A stretch of 64,000 nucleotides of DNA, taken from NCBI GenBank assembly GCA_016717145.1, contig JADKGD010000029.1, positions 38,809 to 102,808 of the forward strand, in the 5' to 3' direction. Both the position numbers and the translations under genes were made by a program. Shown here one piece after another: positions 28,630-38,415 of this stretch. Under the pieces are notes generated by a model. That model had not been told where the DNA came from and made no database searches. It saw only the letters and a program-made list of their open reading frames with translations. The stretch is from Saprospiraceae bacterium. GTDB taxonomy: Bacteria > Bacteroidota > Bacteroidia > Chitinophagales > Saprospiraceae. Position 1 is the stretch's first letter. Every line of letters begins with the position of its first letter.

Positions 28630-28660
28630 AAAAAGCATCCAAAAATTGAATGCTTTTTTA
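28630..28660 (-). terminator. Rho-independent terminator
   Basis: Ten-bp stem, AAAAAAGCAT at 28630-28639 and ATGCTTTTTT at 28651-28660, 15 bp beyond the stop of the second TPR gene. It ends in a T-run on the minus strand. Confidence 0.7.
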
Positions 28661-28675
28661 TTTATCCTGTTAAAA

Positions 28676-30091
28676 TTACTTAAACCTTAATCTGACCGTT
28701 TCGCCTATCCAACATCCCACAGAAGCTGTTTGCCCCTCAGAAACACCCCTCATAAATCCTTCTGATTTATCAGGAAGGGAACTATAATAGTGGGATAGTT
28801 TATCATTGACTTCACCTGCCAAACTTCCATCTACTGATTTAGCATAATTATATTTTTCAATAGCAGCAAGAATAGCCATTCTTTGATCCCAGGAATCCCC
28901 ACAAGATCTTGCAGTTTTACCATACATATCTCCAATGAGGATATATGGTCTACCCCAATTAGGCTTTAACTTTGCTGCTGAATATGCCGTATTTCTAGCC
29001 TGACTGTACAAACTCAGTTTTCTAAACTCAATAGAAGCAATAGAAAATAGCATGGTTGCCTTTTTTTCATTGTCAGTTTCATCTTCCATTGCCTCTCTAT
29101 ATTTGGATATTGCTTCCTTATACCTTCCAGCATCATATGCAGCTTTTGCTGCTGCTGCCGGATTATTTGCTTCATATTCAGCCTGCAAACGGGCATTTTC
29201 AACATTTGCATACTTTTTCCATTCTTCCGCTAATTTCATAATATCCGGATCTGTAGTTGGACAGCCTTGCTCTTTAAAAGTAGCCAGTATTCTTCCTAAG
29301 ACTTGAGGATCATCTTTATTCTCTTCGTATTCAGGTAACAACTTTTCTTTGAAATAATCACAGTCAAATATATTTTTTTCTATTTCACTGAAAATTCCTT
29401 CCATTGAGGCTTGCGCCTGCTGATATCCTTCTGACAAGGATTCATTATTCGCAATATTGTATTCCGCAATACTATTCAGTCGTTTATACAATTCAACAGC
29501 CTTTTCTTTGGGCATACGACCAGCTTTAAATTCGAAAACTATAATTCTGGCATAAGGATCAAATATGATATATTCTGCTTTGTCTCCAGAATATTTTATA
29601 GAATTGTCAAGTGCAGCAACTGTTTCAACATAAGGACTATTAATAAGATAAAACATATCATATGCCTTCCTTCCATACAAATAGCCCAATTTAAGGTTAA
29701 TTGATTCCTCGGTATTGGCTTTGGTAGTTATTGCTTTAGATTGATAACATGAGATGGCTTCATCATACAACTTAATGATAATGGCTGCATCCATATCTTT
29801 TGTCTTCTGATCCTGTTCTTTTGCCATTTTTTGTTTATATAGCTCTACACCATCCATATAATGATAATCGCGCTTTCCGTCCGCAGCAGGGGCTAACTTA
29901 TAGGCTATTTGCCAATTTTCAAATGCAATAGCATAGTCATTGACTTTTAAAGCTTGTCGGTAAATCGAGTGTGCATTTTCGGCGTCCGCTTGATTGGCTT
30001 TTCCTATCCAACTATCACATTGTGCATTAATCTTGGATGAACCAATTAAATACAAAACTGTCGCGACAATAAAAAAGAAATGAGACTTCAT
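28676..30091 (-). CDS. Exported TPR protein, paralogue of the gene at 26828-28255
   Basis: 471 residues with a signal peptide (MKSHFFFIVATVLYLIGSSKINAQ). The body is TPR-like helical with AIAFENWQIAYKLAPAADGKR near the N-terminus and YSQARNTAYSAAKLKPNWGRPYILIG, AILAAIEKYNYAKSV near the C-terminus, ending VGCWIGETVRLRFK. The same landmarks occur in the same order in the downstream lipoprotein, so the two arose by tandem duplication. This copy lacks the lipobox. It begins 32 bp after the outer-membrane protein gene and is probably cotranscribed with coaX and that gene. Function unknown. Confidence 0.75.
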   Translation of the reverse strand: MKSHFFFIVATVLYLIGSSKINAQCDSWIGKANQADAENAHSIYRQALKVNDYAIAFENWQIAYKLAPAADGKRDYHYMDGVELYKQKMAKEQDQKTKDMDAAIIIKLYDEAISCYQSKAITTKANTEESINLKLGYLYGRKAYDMFYLINSPYVETVAALDNSIKYSGDKAEYIIFDPYARIIVFEFKAGRMPKEKAVELYKRLNSIAEYNIANNESLSEGYQQAQASMEGIFSEIEKNIFDCDYFKEKLLPEYEENKDDPQVLGRILATFKEQGCPTTDPDIMKLAEEWKKYANVENARLQAEYEANNPAAAAKAAYDAGRYKEAISKYREAMEDETDNEKKATMLFSIASIEFRKLSLYSQARNTAYSAAKLKPNWGRPYILIGDMYGKTARSCGDSWDQRMAILAAIEKYNYAKSVDGSLAGEVNDKLSHYYSSLPDKSEGFMRGVSEGQTASVGCWIGETVRLRFK

Positions 30092-30123
30092 AATAAGGTT
30101 ATTGATTTTAGTTAATTATTCGA

Positions 30124-31458
30124 TTAATTATATTTCCTCTTTAAGAACCATTCATCGTCATTAAAAGTTACACCTAAAGATATTTTAACAAATTTTTCTG
30201 ATATTGGGGTGCCCTGACCACTTATGCCCGCATTAAAGCCAAGGTTTACATGTGAAATCTTCCTTTGAAAAACAAATGGCATACCAAAACCCATTGTGAC
30301 GCCATAAACCGTGATTTGTTCGTTATTAATAACTCTTGGATCCAAATGATAATAGGCACCATACCGATATGATACACGTTCAAGAAAATTATCAAAAGAT
30401 TTATAGTTTGGTCTGTAAAATCCTCCTGCTGAAATTTTATGTGAAGTCCTAAGGTCTCCTTTTATATCTCCTGCTGTATCATTATAATATTGTGACCAAA
30501 AAGAAGCTGAATAATTAATGCCAAAAGCACTTTTTTCCCCTTTATAATATGTCAATCCCAATCCAAATTCAGCTGGTAATTTACCTTTTCCTTTTACAGT
30601 ATCATATCTGATAGTATCAACGGTAGGAATACTTGAACCAACATACTGAATCTGTCGATCATTGATAATACCATTTGTGTTAAATCCGGTAGCTGAGTTT
30701 GCATGTAATCCCAATGAAATTCTTTTTGTTGGGGTTGTTTTATCTTTTTCAATATCTTCTTTATTCAGGATTTTAGAATACAACAAACCTGCATTCCATA
30801 AGTAGCCATTTATATTGTAATCATTGCTATTAATGTCATTGTACGCAAACTCCTCTCCCGGAAAAAAAATTTGTCTTTCATAGCTTATCTTGCCAAAAAC
30901 GTATCCTAAATTTAATCCAAATGATATATCTTTATATTTGATGGAATTACCCCACATAAATTTATAAGACCCGCCGCTTCCAATATAATTTCGGTTAAAA
31001 ACGCCTATGTTGGGTAGAGAATCCCTTGATCTTATATTATAGCCAACATTGGAATGCGGCATTAAAGTGAAGGACATACCTAGTTTATAAGGCTTTTTTA
31101 CACCATCGTATATTTCATTTATTGGATTACGCAAAGGAAAAGCGATCGAGAGATATTCAAGGTTTCCACCCCATATTTTTGTCGTACTATTTTTGTCTGC
31201 AATCCAACTTCTTTTTACATATATACCAATATCGTAAGCTGTAGCATTCAGATAACTATATGAAGCGGGATTTACAATGTTAATATGATATCCATCAATA
31301 AAAGAAGCTCCAAGTCCACCCATTTGTCTCAAATGATTAAAATTATTGTCAGTCAGATCACCAATCCCGTACCTGGAATAAGGGCTGTTAACCTGGGCTG
31401 ATATTGAGAAGGTCAAAATCATGACGATAAGAAAACAAACTGTCTGTTTAATGTGCAT
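30124..31458 (-). CDS. Outer-membrane beta-barrel protein
   Basis: 444 residues. Signal peptide ending FSISAQ, then VNSPYSRYGIGDLTDNN, an opening I associate with a conserved Bacteroidota outer-membrane protein family. The rest is alternating strands with many Tyr, Gly and Asn, for example GLGLTYYKGEKSAFGINYSA. Length and composition fit a 14-strand or similar FadL/PorV-like barrel, but I cannot assign a substrate. The start overlaps the end of coaX by 11 bp, so the two are cotranscribed. The TPR protein follows 32 bp downstream. Confidence 0.75.
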   Translation of the reverse strand: MHIKQTVCFLIVMILTFSISAQVNSPYSRYGIGDLTDNNFNHLRQMGGLGASFIDGYHINIVNPASYSYLNATAYDIGIYVKRSWIADKNSTTKIWGGNLEYLSIAFPLRNPINEIYDGVKKPYKLGMSFTLMPHSNVGYNIRSRDSLPNIGVFNRNYIGSGGSYKFMWGNSIKYKDISFGLNLGYVFGKISYERQIFFPGEEFAYNDINSNDYNINGYLWNAGLLYSKILNKEDIEKDKTTPTKRISLGLHANSATGFNTNGIINDRQIQYVGSSIPTVDTIRYDTVKGKGKLPAEFGLGLTYYKGEKSAFGINYSASFWSQYYNDTAGDIKGDLRTSHKISAGGFYRPNYKSFDNFLERVSYRYGAYYHLDPRVINNEQITVYGVTMGFGMPFVFQRKISHVNLGFNAGISGQGTPISEKFVKISLGVTFNDDEWFLKRKYN

Positions 31459-32173
31459 TATATCTTAAAATTTCATTTAACCCTTCCAATATCAGGTTTG
31501 GGGAGACAAATATCTTATTTTTTGTGTATTTTTCAAACAAATGAGCGTCTCCTCCAGTTAAAATAACGTTAATAACGTCATATTTGGTCGATACTTCATT
31601 AATAAACGTTTCAATTTCCCTAAACGCGCCTTTTACAGCACCATTTTGTAAGGCATTTTTAGTATTAGTTCCAAATAAACTCTCAGGAATATCTATGTCA
31701 ACCAGTGGCAATTTTGCTGTATATCTGTTCATTGCTTTTAGACGCATTCTGATGCCAGGGCTTATATTTCCTCCCAAAAATTCTCCTTTTTCTGATATAA
31801 AATCCAGTGTTATACATGTACCCAAATCAATAATGAGACAATTAGCCCCATGGAATTTGTAAAAAGCACCAACGGCCGCTGCCAATCGGTCTTTTCCCAA
31901 AGTCTGTGGTGTTTCGTATAAGTTTTTAATAGGTAATGGAGATAAATGATCCAGATGCCAAAATAGAATAAAATTGTTCTTTAAGTAGTCGTATGTGCTG
32001 GTAACAATTTCACCGGTATTACTAAGTATTACTGCATCGATATTAAATTTTTCTTTTATTGCTTGAAGATGTTTAACTTTCAATCTGGTTAAAACTTCAG
32101 AAAAAAGCATTATGTCTCCATCAAATACTGCAATTTTAGTGCGTGAATTGCCTATATCAATTATCAAATTCAC
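31448..32173 (-). CDS. coaX: Type III pantothenate kinase
   Basis: 241 residues, normal for CoaX. The ASKHA phosphate-1 motif MNLIIDIGNSRTKIAVFDGD opens the protein. DLGTCITLDFIS, GGNISPGIRMRLKAM and the C-terminal LTGGDAHLF are family signatures. It phosphorylates pantothenate, the first step of coenzyme A synthesis, in the cytoplasm. It lies 9 bp downstream of purH and overlaps the following outer-membrane protein gene, forming one apparent operon. Confidence 0.95.
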   Translation of the reverse strand: MNLIIDIGNSRTKIAVFDGDIMLFSEVLTRLKVKHLQAIKEKFNIDAVILSNTGEIVTSTYDYLKNNFILFWHLDHLSPLPIKNLYETPQTLGKDRLAAAVGAFYKFHGANCLIIDLGTCITLDFISEKGEFLGGNISPGIRMRLKAMNRYTAKLPLVDIDIPESLFGTNTKNALQNGAVKGAFREIETFINEVSTKYDVINVILTGGDAHLFEKYTKNKIFVSPNLILEGLNEILRYNAH

Positions 32174-32182
32174 AAATAATAA

Positions 32183-33709
32183 TTAATGTTTAAAATGTCG
32201 AATGCCTGTGAACACCATAGACATACTATGAGCATTACAGTACTCAATGCTAAGATTGTCTTTAATTGATCCTCCGGGTTGAATTACTGCGCTTATACCT
32301 TCATGATGCACTAATTCCACGCAATCCGGGAATGGAAAAAATGCGTCAGAAGCCATTACAGCCCCATTTAGTTCGAATCCATATTGTCTGGCTTTTTCAA
32401 TGGCATGCCTGCATGCATCTATCCGTGAAGTCTGCCCGCATCCCATTGCCAACATTTGTGCATTCTTTGCCAAAACAATGGTATTTGATTTCAAATGTTT
32501 GCAGCATTTCAGAGCAAAAATCAAATCAGTCATTTCCTGTGGAGAAGGTTGTGATATTGTTTTGGTTTCAAAATTTTCAGTAGATTCTGTCAACAGATCA
32601 TTATCCTGCACAATAACTCCATTCAGTAAGCTCTTAAAACCTTTTTTCTGAATGTTATAATTTTTTAATCTCAAAACAATTCTTTTTGGCTTTGAAACCA
32701 ATAAGCTTAGTGCATCGGGTGTAAAATCAGGGGCAATCAAAACTTCATAAAATATTTTATCAATCTCTTTTGCGGTGTCTATATCGATGATTGCATTACA
32801 AATCAAAATGCCACCAAATGCAGAAACCGGATCTGCTTCAAGCGCTGAATGCCATGCTTCGAAAGCAGATGATCGGGATGCTATTCCGCAAGGATTAGTA
32901 TGTTTTATAATAGCAAATGTGGGGTCAAAATCCTTAAATTCGGCCATAAGCATTATGGCAGCATCCGCATCAACAAGATTATTATATGACAAGTCTTTAC
33001 CGCAAATTTTGTCAAAAACTTCACTCATATCCCCAAAATAACTTGCCGTTTGATGCGGATTTTCTCCATACCGCAATGGTTCTGACTTTAACATACTTCT
33101 TTTAAAAACAGCATCATTTAAATCTTCTTTCGCCAGGTAATTAAAAATCGCCGTATCGTAATGGGAAGATATCATAAAAGCCTCTGAAGCCAGCTTTTTT
33201 CTATCAGCCAAAAGTGTGAAACCATCGTATTTATGTAATATATCCAGCAAATAACCATACTGAGATTTTGAAGAAATAACCACTACATCTTTAAAATTTT
33301 TTGCCGCTGCCCTGATGAGTGAAATCCCGCCAATATCAATTTTTTCGATTATATCGCTTTCATTTGTTGTTTGAGAAACTGTTTCTTCAAAAGGATACAA
33401 ATCCACGATAACCAAATCAATGGGAGGAATTTCGTATGCATCCAGTTGAGCAAGGTGAACATCTTCACGAATTGCCATGATACCCCCAAAAACTTTTGGG
33501 TGTAACGTTTTAACCCTCCCGCCCAAAATTGATGGATATCCTGTCAAGGTTTCCACCTCCTTTACCTTTATACCAAGACCCTCAATAAATGATTGGGTAC
33601 CACCAGTGGTATATATTGTAACACCAAGGCCATCCAGTTTTCTGACTATGTGCTCCAAGCCGTCTTTATAATACACTGATATAAGTGCAGATTTGATTTT
33701 AGGATCCAT
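32183..33709 (-). CDS. purH: Bifunctional AICAR formyltransferase / IMP cyclohydrolase
   Basis: 508 residues from the chosen start MDPKIKSALISVY. The upstream in-frame ATG at 33736 lies only a few bases from the -7 element at 33745-33752, so the downstream ATG at 33709 is preferred. The N-terminal MGS-like IMP cyclohydrolase domain has TGGTQSFIEGLG and GGRVKTLHPKVFGG. The C-terminal AICAR transformylase domain has RYGENPHQTASYF, AIIKHTNPCGIA and FFPFPDCVELVHHEGISAVIQPGGS. It carries out the last two steps of de novo IMP synthesis. coaX follows 9 bp downstream. Confidence 0.97.
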   Translation of the reverse strand: MDPKIKSALISVYYKDGLEHIVRKLDGLGVTIYTTGGTQSFIEGLGIKVKEVETLTGYPSILGGRVKTLHPKVFGGIMAIREDVHLAQLDAYEIPPIDLVIVDLYPFEETVSQTTNESDIIEKIDIGGISLIRAAAKNFKDVVVISSKSQYGYLLDILHKYDGFTLLADRKKLASEAFMISSHYDTAIFNYLAKEDLNDAVFKRSMLKSEPLRYGENPHQTASYFGDMSEVFDKICGKDLSYNNLVDADAAIMLMAEFKDFDPTFAIIKHTNPCGIASRSSAFEAWHSALEADPVSAFGGILICNAIIDIDTAKEIDKIFYEVLIAPDFTPDALSLLVSKPKRIVLRLKNYNIQKKGFKSLLNGVIVQDNDLLTESTENFETKTISQPSPQEMTDLIFALKCCKHLKSNTIVLAKNAQMLAMGCGQTSRIDACRHAIEKARQYGFELNGAVMASDAFFPFPDCVELVHHEGISAVIQPGGSIKDNLSIEYCNAHSMSMVFTGIRHFKH

Positions 33710-33744
33710 TATATAAAATAAATTATCTATGTACAATTAGAAAA

Positions 33745-33752
33745 CAAAAGTA
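33745..33752 (-). promoter_or_regulatory. Bacteroidota -7 element (TACTTTTG)
   Basis: TAnnTTTG match 35 bp upstream of the ATG at 33709. It supports the shorter purH start and heads the purH-coaX cluster. Confidence 0.5.
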
Positions 33753-33906
33753 AGGATTATATTGGGTAAAATCACGAATATTGGTGTTTGATCTATAAAT
33801 TAACCATAAACATCCTGAAAAAAATCCGACATAATATGTTCAAAATGGAAGCTTTGACATGTCCTTGCCTATAAAAAGAAAAAACCAAAATCCGGAAACC
33901 AAACTA

Positions 33907-33943
33907 AATAAAAAAGGGGAACTACCTATTGGCGATTCCCCTT
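33907..33943 (-). terminator. Terminator of the gld operon
   Basis: AAGGGGAA at 33914-33921 pairs with TTCCCCTT at 33936-33943. The minus strand continues into a T-rich tract. It lies 21 bp beyond the gldN stop. Confidence 0.7.
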
Positions 33944-33963
33944 ATATACATTACATATGAACT

Positions 33964-34857
33964 TTAGTATTCCCAAAGATCATGCTCAAAGTTGAGCAAT
34001 TCATTCTTAATTTTATCAGAAAATAACAAAAGATCTATGCCCGATCTACTAGAGGTATCATCCGGCTCAGGAACAAAAAAATCTTTCAACCTGAAATCCA
34101 ACACATTTGATCTTTTGTAAATATAGCTTGAAAATACTCTTGTGTCAAACACATCGGCATATGTCATAGGTGCTATGTCATTTTCTTCATTAAATATCCT
34201 GTATTTCGATAATGGAGACCTAGCCTCAGGATAATATATCCAAAAAATCGGACCTGGAGGAATACCTGCTGATTCATTTTTCGGACTCTGATAAATAGGT
34301 GCAATACCAAGGATTCGGACATCCATTACAGACCGTTGTTTATCAAAATACCACACCTCTTTAATCCTGTACGACAATACTTTCTCCCAATTTATTTCAT
34401 TTTTAGCTACTTTGATATTTTCCGTATAGGTCTCAGGATCGTACTCAACGAGTGTATCCAATGTTACCATTTTACTTTCCACTTCAGCCGGACTTAAAGG
34501 TGTCGTAAACTTCTCATCTCCGAAAGCTGTGATTTCACCTTTGTTTATCAATTCCCGGAACACTGAAAAAAGATTCAACTCCTGACTTCTGAAAGGCAGA
34601 TTGAGTTTCTCTCTTGTGTCAATGACTCTTTGAACTCTCTTTTCCCAGGCAATGTCTGCTTCTCTAATTGGTTGTTGTGACATTAATTTGTTTTCAACAA
34701 CAATTCTTTTACGAACCAGATCATCGACAAAAATGTCTTCAGTCGGTTGAGAAGATTCTGTTTTTATAACCTCAGCATCTCCGCTTTTTTGAGCAAAAGA
34801 TACGGTCGTCATCAACATGATAAAAACCAATCCCAAATAATTAAGAAATATTTTCAT
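33964..34857 (-). CDS. gldN: T9SS component GldN/PorN
   Basis: 297 residues with a signal peptide ending TTVSFAQ. Conserved GldN features include the region WYFDKQRSVMDVRILGIAPIY, followed by PGPIFWIYYPEAR and the FDTRVFSSYIYKRSNVLDFRL block. GldN forms periplasmic rings with the lipoprotein GldK at the outer membrane in the type IX secretion system. It is the last gene of gldK-gldL-gldM-gldN, 24 bp after gldM, and is followed by a terminator. Confidence 0.95.
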   Translation of the reverse strand: MKIFLNYLGLVFIMLMTTVSFAQKSGDAEVIKTESSQPTEDIFVDDLVRKRIVVENKLMSQQPIREADIAWEKRVQRVIDTREKLNLPFRSQELNLFSVFRELINKGEITAFGDEKFTTPLSPAEVESKMVTLDTLVEYDPETYTENIKVAKNEINWEKVLSYRIKEVWYFDKQRSVMDVRILGIAPIYQSPKNESAGIPPGPIFWIYYPEARSPLSKYRIFNEENDIAPMTYADVFDTRVFSSYIYKRSNVLDFRLKDFFVPEPDDTSSRSGIDLLLFSDKIKNELLNFEHDLWEY

Positions 34858-34881
34858 AAGAATTATATTTTAAAAATAACT

Positions 34882-36456
34882 TTATTGAACATCAAATACC
34901 AGCTGACCCAAATTTCTGTCAGCTACATCACCAGGGCATTTGCATCTGATATCCTGAAAAATATATTTATCGCCGGGTGTTGCTTTCCCTTGCAATGCAG
35001 CGGCAGCTCCTTCAATTTTAGCACCTCGATTTGCTGCTGATTCAGGATCCTGTCTTTTTGCCACTCTGGTTAAGGTAAATCCGGCAAGATTACATTTAGC
35101 TTCAAAATCAAAGTTATCCAACATAGGAATCAAGCCACTATAAGCTTTAAATGTACCATTTCCGATTTTTCCGCCAATTTCCTTACCGCCTAATCTTGGG
35201 CTAGGATCCGGAATTCTTTTTATCCTGAAGTCTTTAGAACCAGTCATGCCGGGTGCGGAAACCGTAACTTTAGCCGGACCCGGAGGACCAGGTACATTTA
35301 CAGTATAAGAACCATCCCCATTTCTCTTTATAGAACCTCCACTCATATCTACTTTAATCTGAGCAGATGGTACACCAGCGGCTGAGACTTCTACCGGATT
35401 ATCCACACCAATATAAAATACATTCATTTTTGCAGCTGAGATGGTTACTGATCGCTCGCCCACCTCGTATTCAAAAGTTTGCCGATATTGATTGGTTTCT
35501 TTGGTAACCGGATTCGTTACACTTGCAACTGCTTCATATTTTTTAATACCAACTTCAGAAGCGTTCTGAGACCACTTAGCTGAACCTTCAGCATCAACAG
35601 ATAATCTTGCACCATTCACAGCAATTGAAATTCCTGTATTACTGGATTGGTCTGCAGCAGCTGATAAAAAAACTTCTGTTTCAAATTTTTCTCCTTTTAT
35701 AACATAAGATTTTTTAGGTGCCGAAACAACTCTGAATTTACTTAGCACTACTTCTTCTGTAAGACCCACTTTAGCCGCTAAATAATTTAGAACCCCTGCT
35801 TCAGAACTTTTTATGTCATTTGAAAATTTTGAAAATATAGGCATACAAGCACCTAAAGGCATATGACCAAATGTGAAATCTGACCAGTTCTTTTTCTTAT
35901 TAGCAGATTTTGTCCAGGCTACATCATCTATAACTATTGGCAATTTACTAGCAAATTCAGCTCTATCTGGCTCATCAATAAGTTCAAGATACTTATTTTT
36001 AATGTTGATCATTTCGGCTTTCATTTTTTCACCTTCTCCATCTTCCACCAACAATCTGGTTGTGGCATCATAATCTCTTTTTCCTTTCAATTCTCTGTTA
36101 CCATAAGCCATAACATAATCCCCTTCGTCATGCTTTTTGTTTCTATCCCCGGCTTCATCTACAACTGCATCCATTACTTTTTGAATGTAATCTGTTCCTT
36201 GTTTAGAAATCTCACCGACTTTATCCACCCGATTAGCATAGGTTTCGAATTGTTTTCCTTTTGCTGCACTTTTCTTAATTGCAGCAGGAATATCTTTGTT
36301 TGAGGCATCCAACGCATCATTTGCTTTAATAAGACCTTTATCTACCATATCAAAGGCATTAAAAATCTCAGCAGATACGTTAAGTGCCAATAACGCAGTC
36401 AGTACGAGATACATTACATTTATCATCAACTGCCGCGGTTCCTTAGGTATTGACAT
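34882..36456 (-). CDS. gldM: T9SS motor component GldM/PorM
   Basis: 524 residues. The N-terminus MSIPKEPRQLMINVMYLVLTALLALNVS (helix at about 12-35) is the hallmark single membrane helix of GldM. The rest is a long periplasmic region with four immunoglobulin-like domains and a Gly/Pro-rich junction (VPGPPGPAKVTVSAPG). With GldL it forms the proton-motive-force-driven rotary motor that powers T9SS and gliding. It lies between gldL and gldN in the standard order. Confidence 0.96.
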   Translation of the reverse strand: MSIPKEPRQLMINVMYLVLTALLALNVSAEIFNAFDMVDKGLIKANDALDASNKDIPAAIKKSAAKGKQFETYANRVDKVGEISKQGTDYIQKVMDAVVDEAGDRNKKHDEGDYVMAYGNRELKGKRDYDATTRLLVEDGEGEKMKAEMINIKNKYLELIDEPDRAEFASKLPIVIDDVAWTKSANKKKNWSDFTFGHMPLGACMPIFSKFSNDIKSSEAGVLNYLAAKVGLTEEVVLSKFRVVSAPKKSYVIKGEKFETEVFLSAAADQSSNTGISIAVNGARLSVDAEGSAKWSQNASEVGIKKYEAVASVTNPVTKETNQYRQTFEYEVGERSVTISAAKMNVFYIGVDNPVEVSAAGVPSAQIKVDMSGGSIKRNGDGSYTVNVPGPPGPAKVTVSAPGMTGSKDFRIKRIPDPSPRLGGKEIGGKIGNGTFKAYSGLIPMLDNFDFEAKCNLAGFTLTRVAKRQDPESAANRGAKIEGAAAALQGKATPGDKYIFQDIRCKCPGDVADRNLGQLVFDVQ

Positions 36457-36499
36457 TTTTTATCTTTTTATAAGTTTATAAATAAAAATTATTCTAAAA

Positions 36500-37081
36500 T
36501 TACCCTTTAACACTGTAAGCAGAAAGTACGTTGCCATACACCGCGTTCAAAGACGTAAGGTTTTTGCTTAAGCTAGCCATTTGAGCCTGATACTGTTTTG
36601 TATCCTCTACAGTAGCATTTAATGTTGCCATTGCATCGTTCATTCTAGAATAGAAATTATTCATGGTTTTTAATTGTTCTCCAGTTTGTGAAAAGTCAAC
36701 TTCCTGAAGTGCTTTTAAAGAACCCATACTTTTTGACATTGATTGTAATTCGGTTAGCATTCCACCCAATTTGTTTTCAACAGTTTCTGCATTAAGTGTT
36801 CTTGATGGGGCAGCCGTTCCGCCTGCTGTAAGAGGTGTTAGGTTTGCACTATATTGATCTAATCCCGGATATAACTTTTCCCAGTAGTAATCTTTTTCAG
36901 GTCCAAGAATACCTAACATAGCAAACAAAAATGCCTCTACTAATAATCCCGCAGTTATTGCTGGTCCTCCCCATGGCTCACTATTGATCTTTCCAAGGGC
37001 TCCGATCATTACAACTGATGCGCCTATACCGATCAGAAAATTTTTAACATATTTGAATGTTGGTGATTTAAAAAAACTCAT
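36500..37081 (-). CDS. gldL: T9SS motor component GldL/PorL
   Basis: 193 residues. Two transmembrane helices (about 14-32 and 40-60) carry IGIGASVVMIGALGKI and GLLVEAFLFAMLGILGP. The glutamate in VEAFLF matches the conserved membrane-embedded acidic residue of GldL. The coiled-coil cytoplasmic tail reads LKTMNNFYSRMNDAMATLNATVE. It is the stator/rotor partner of GldM at the inner membrane, upstream of gldM in the conserved order. Confidence 0.95.
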   Translation of the reverse strand: MSFFKSPTFKYVKNFLIGIGASVVMIGALGKINSEPWGGPAITAGLLVEAFLFAMLGILGPEKDYYWEKLYPGLDQYSANLTPLTAGGTAAPSRTLNAETVENKLGGMLTELQSMSKSMGSLKALQEVDFSQTGEQLKTMNNFYSRMNDAMATLNATVEDTKQYQAQMASLSKNLTSLNAVYGNVLSAYSVKG

Positions 37082-37182
37082 TGTGATTTAATTTTTGTGA
37101 TTTGTTAAATAATAAATTGATATATTATTGAAATCCTAAAAAGAGATTTCATTCTTTAGCCTAATTAATACATAAAACTGAA

Positions 37183-38415
37183 TTAAAAGTCATTTATTGA
37201 TCTTCCCAAATATGTAATTACACATCTGAATCCAATGTATGACTTGGTACTGTCCTGAAACTCCCAATTTCTGGTACCTGTCTGACAATAGTACGAAATA
37301 TCTTTCCAGGATCCACCTCTTAATACTTTCCTCTTAAATGCTTCAGGGTCAGTATCTGCAGCATCATATCTGTAATCAGAATTTAAATCATGTTCGTGAT
37401 TATAAGCATTTTCGTGGAAAGCGGATGATGTCCATTCAGAAACATTGCCTGCCATACAGAATAAGCCATAATCATTGGGAAAGTAAGCGTCTGCTTTTAC
37501 AGTATGCAAGCCACCATCTTCAGGATAATTTCCTCTTCCTGGTTTGAAATTTGCTAACAAACAACCTTTTGCGTTTCTGATATACGGCCCGCCCCAAGGG
37601 TATGGAGAAATATCATGTCCTCCTCTTGCAGCATATTCCCATTCTGCTTCTGAAGGCAATCTAAACACTTCTGTGTTTGGTTCTTCTTGTTTAAATTGAT
37701 TCCAAAGTTTTGTTCTCCAGTGACAGAAAGCAGTAGCCTGCTTCCAGCTAACACCTACTACAGGATAATCATCAAAGGCAGGATGCCAGAAATAATTTCT
37801 TGAATGCGGTTCATTATATGAAAAAGTAAAGTCCCGAATCCAGCACAGGGTATCAGGAAAAATCGCTACTTCAGCTTTATTAACAATAGAAGCACGTGTC
37901 GCTTTTTTATCATGTGCTGCTTTTTGCCAGTCTATCCATTGATATTTATATTTAAGACCTGCAAAATCTATTTCCCTTCGACCTTCAAAGGCCATATCAC
38001 CTTCATAATACATCTCACCTAATGTTTCATCTGCATAATCCAATTCAACATCCCAGTCTATTGTTTCATTTTCAAAATCGTCAGTTTTTTTGTTTCCCAT
38101 TAATTCATGAGCTGTGGAATCACGCACCCAATTAACAAATTGTCGATATTCATTATTGGTGATTTCAGTGTCATCCATAAAAAATCCCGAAATTGATATT
38201 GATTTTTGTCTCTGGGTAAAGGTAGAAAAAACATCCTGATCACTTTGACCTATGGTCAATGTTCCTGATGGTACGTATACCATGCCAAAGGGATTAAATC
38301 CAGCCCACTTAGGACGATTTTGAGCTCCTGTCAATTGTCCACTCTCTTGTTTTCCACAGGAGGAGATAAATATTACAGCTAATAATAACACACTTAAACT
38401 TGATAAACTTTTCAT
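37183..38415 (-). CDS. gldK: T9SS lipoprotein GldK/PorK
   Basis: 410 residues. The lipoprotein signal peptide ends IFISSC (Cys20). The rest is a formylglycine-generating-enzyme (SUMF1) fold: GFFMDDTEITNNEYRQFVNW, FRLPSEAEWEYAARGG, GNVSEWTSSAF and VLRGGSWKDISYYCQTG. In the T9SS this fold is structural, forming the outer-membrane-associated ring with GldN. First gene of gldKLMN. A weak -7-like TATCTTTA lies at 38468-38475. Confidence 0.96.
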   Translation of the reverse strand: MKSLSSLSVLLLAVIFISSCGKQESGQLTGAQNRPKWAGFNPFGMVYVPSGTLTIGQSDQDVFSTFTQRQKSISISGFFMDDTEITNNEYRQFVNWVRDSTAHELMGNKKTDDFENETIDWDVELDYADETLGEMYYEGDMAFEGRREIDFAGLKYKYQWIDWQKAAHDKKATRASIVNKAEVAIFPDTLCWIRDFTFSYNEPHSRNYFWHPAFDDYPVVGVSWKQATAFCHWRTKLWNQFKQEEPNTEVFRLPSEAEWEYAARGGHDISPYPWGGPYIRNAKGCLLANFKPGRGNYPEDGGLHTVKADAYFPNDYGLFCMAGNVSEWTSSAFHENAYNHEHDLNSDYRYDAADTDPEAFKRKVLRGGSWKDISYYCQTGTRNWEFQDSTKSYIGFRCVITYLGRSINDF

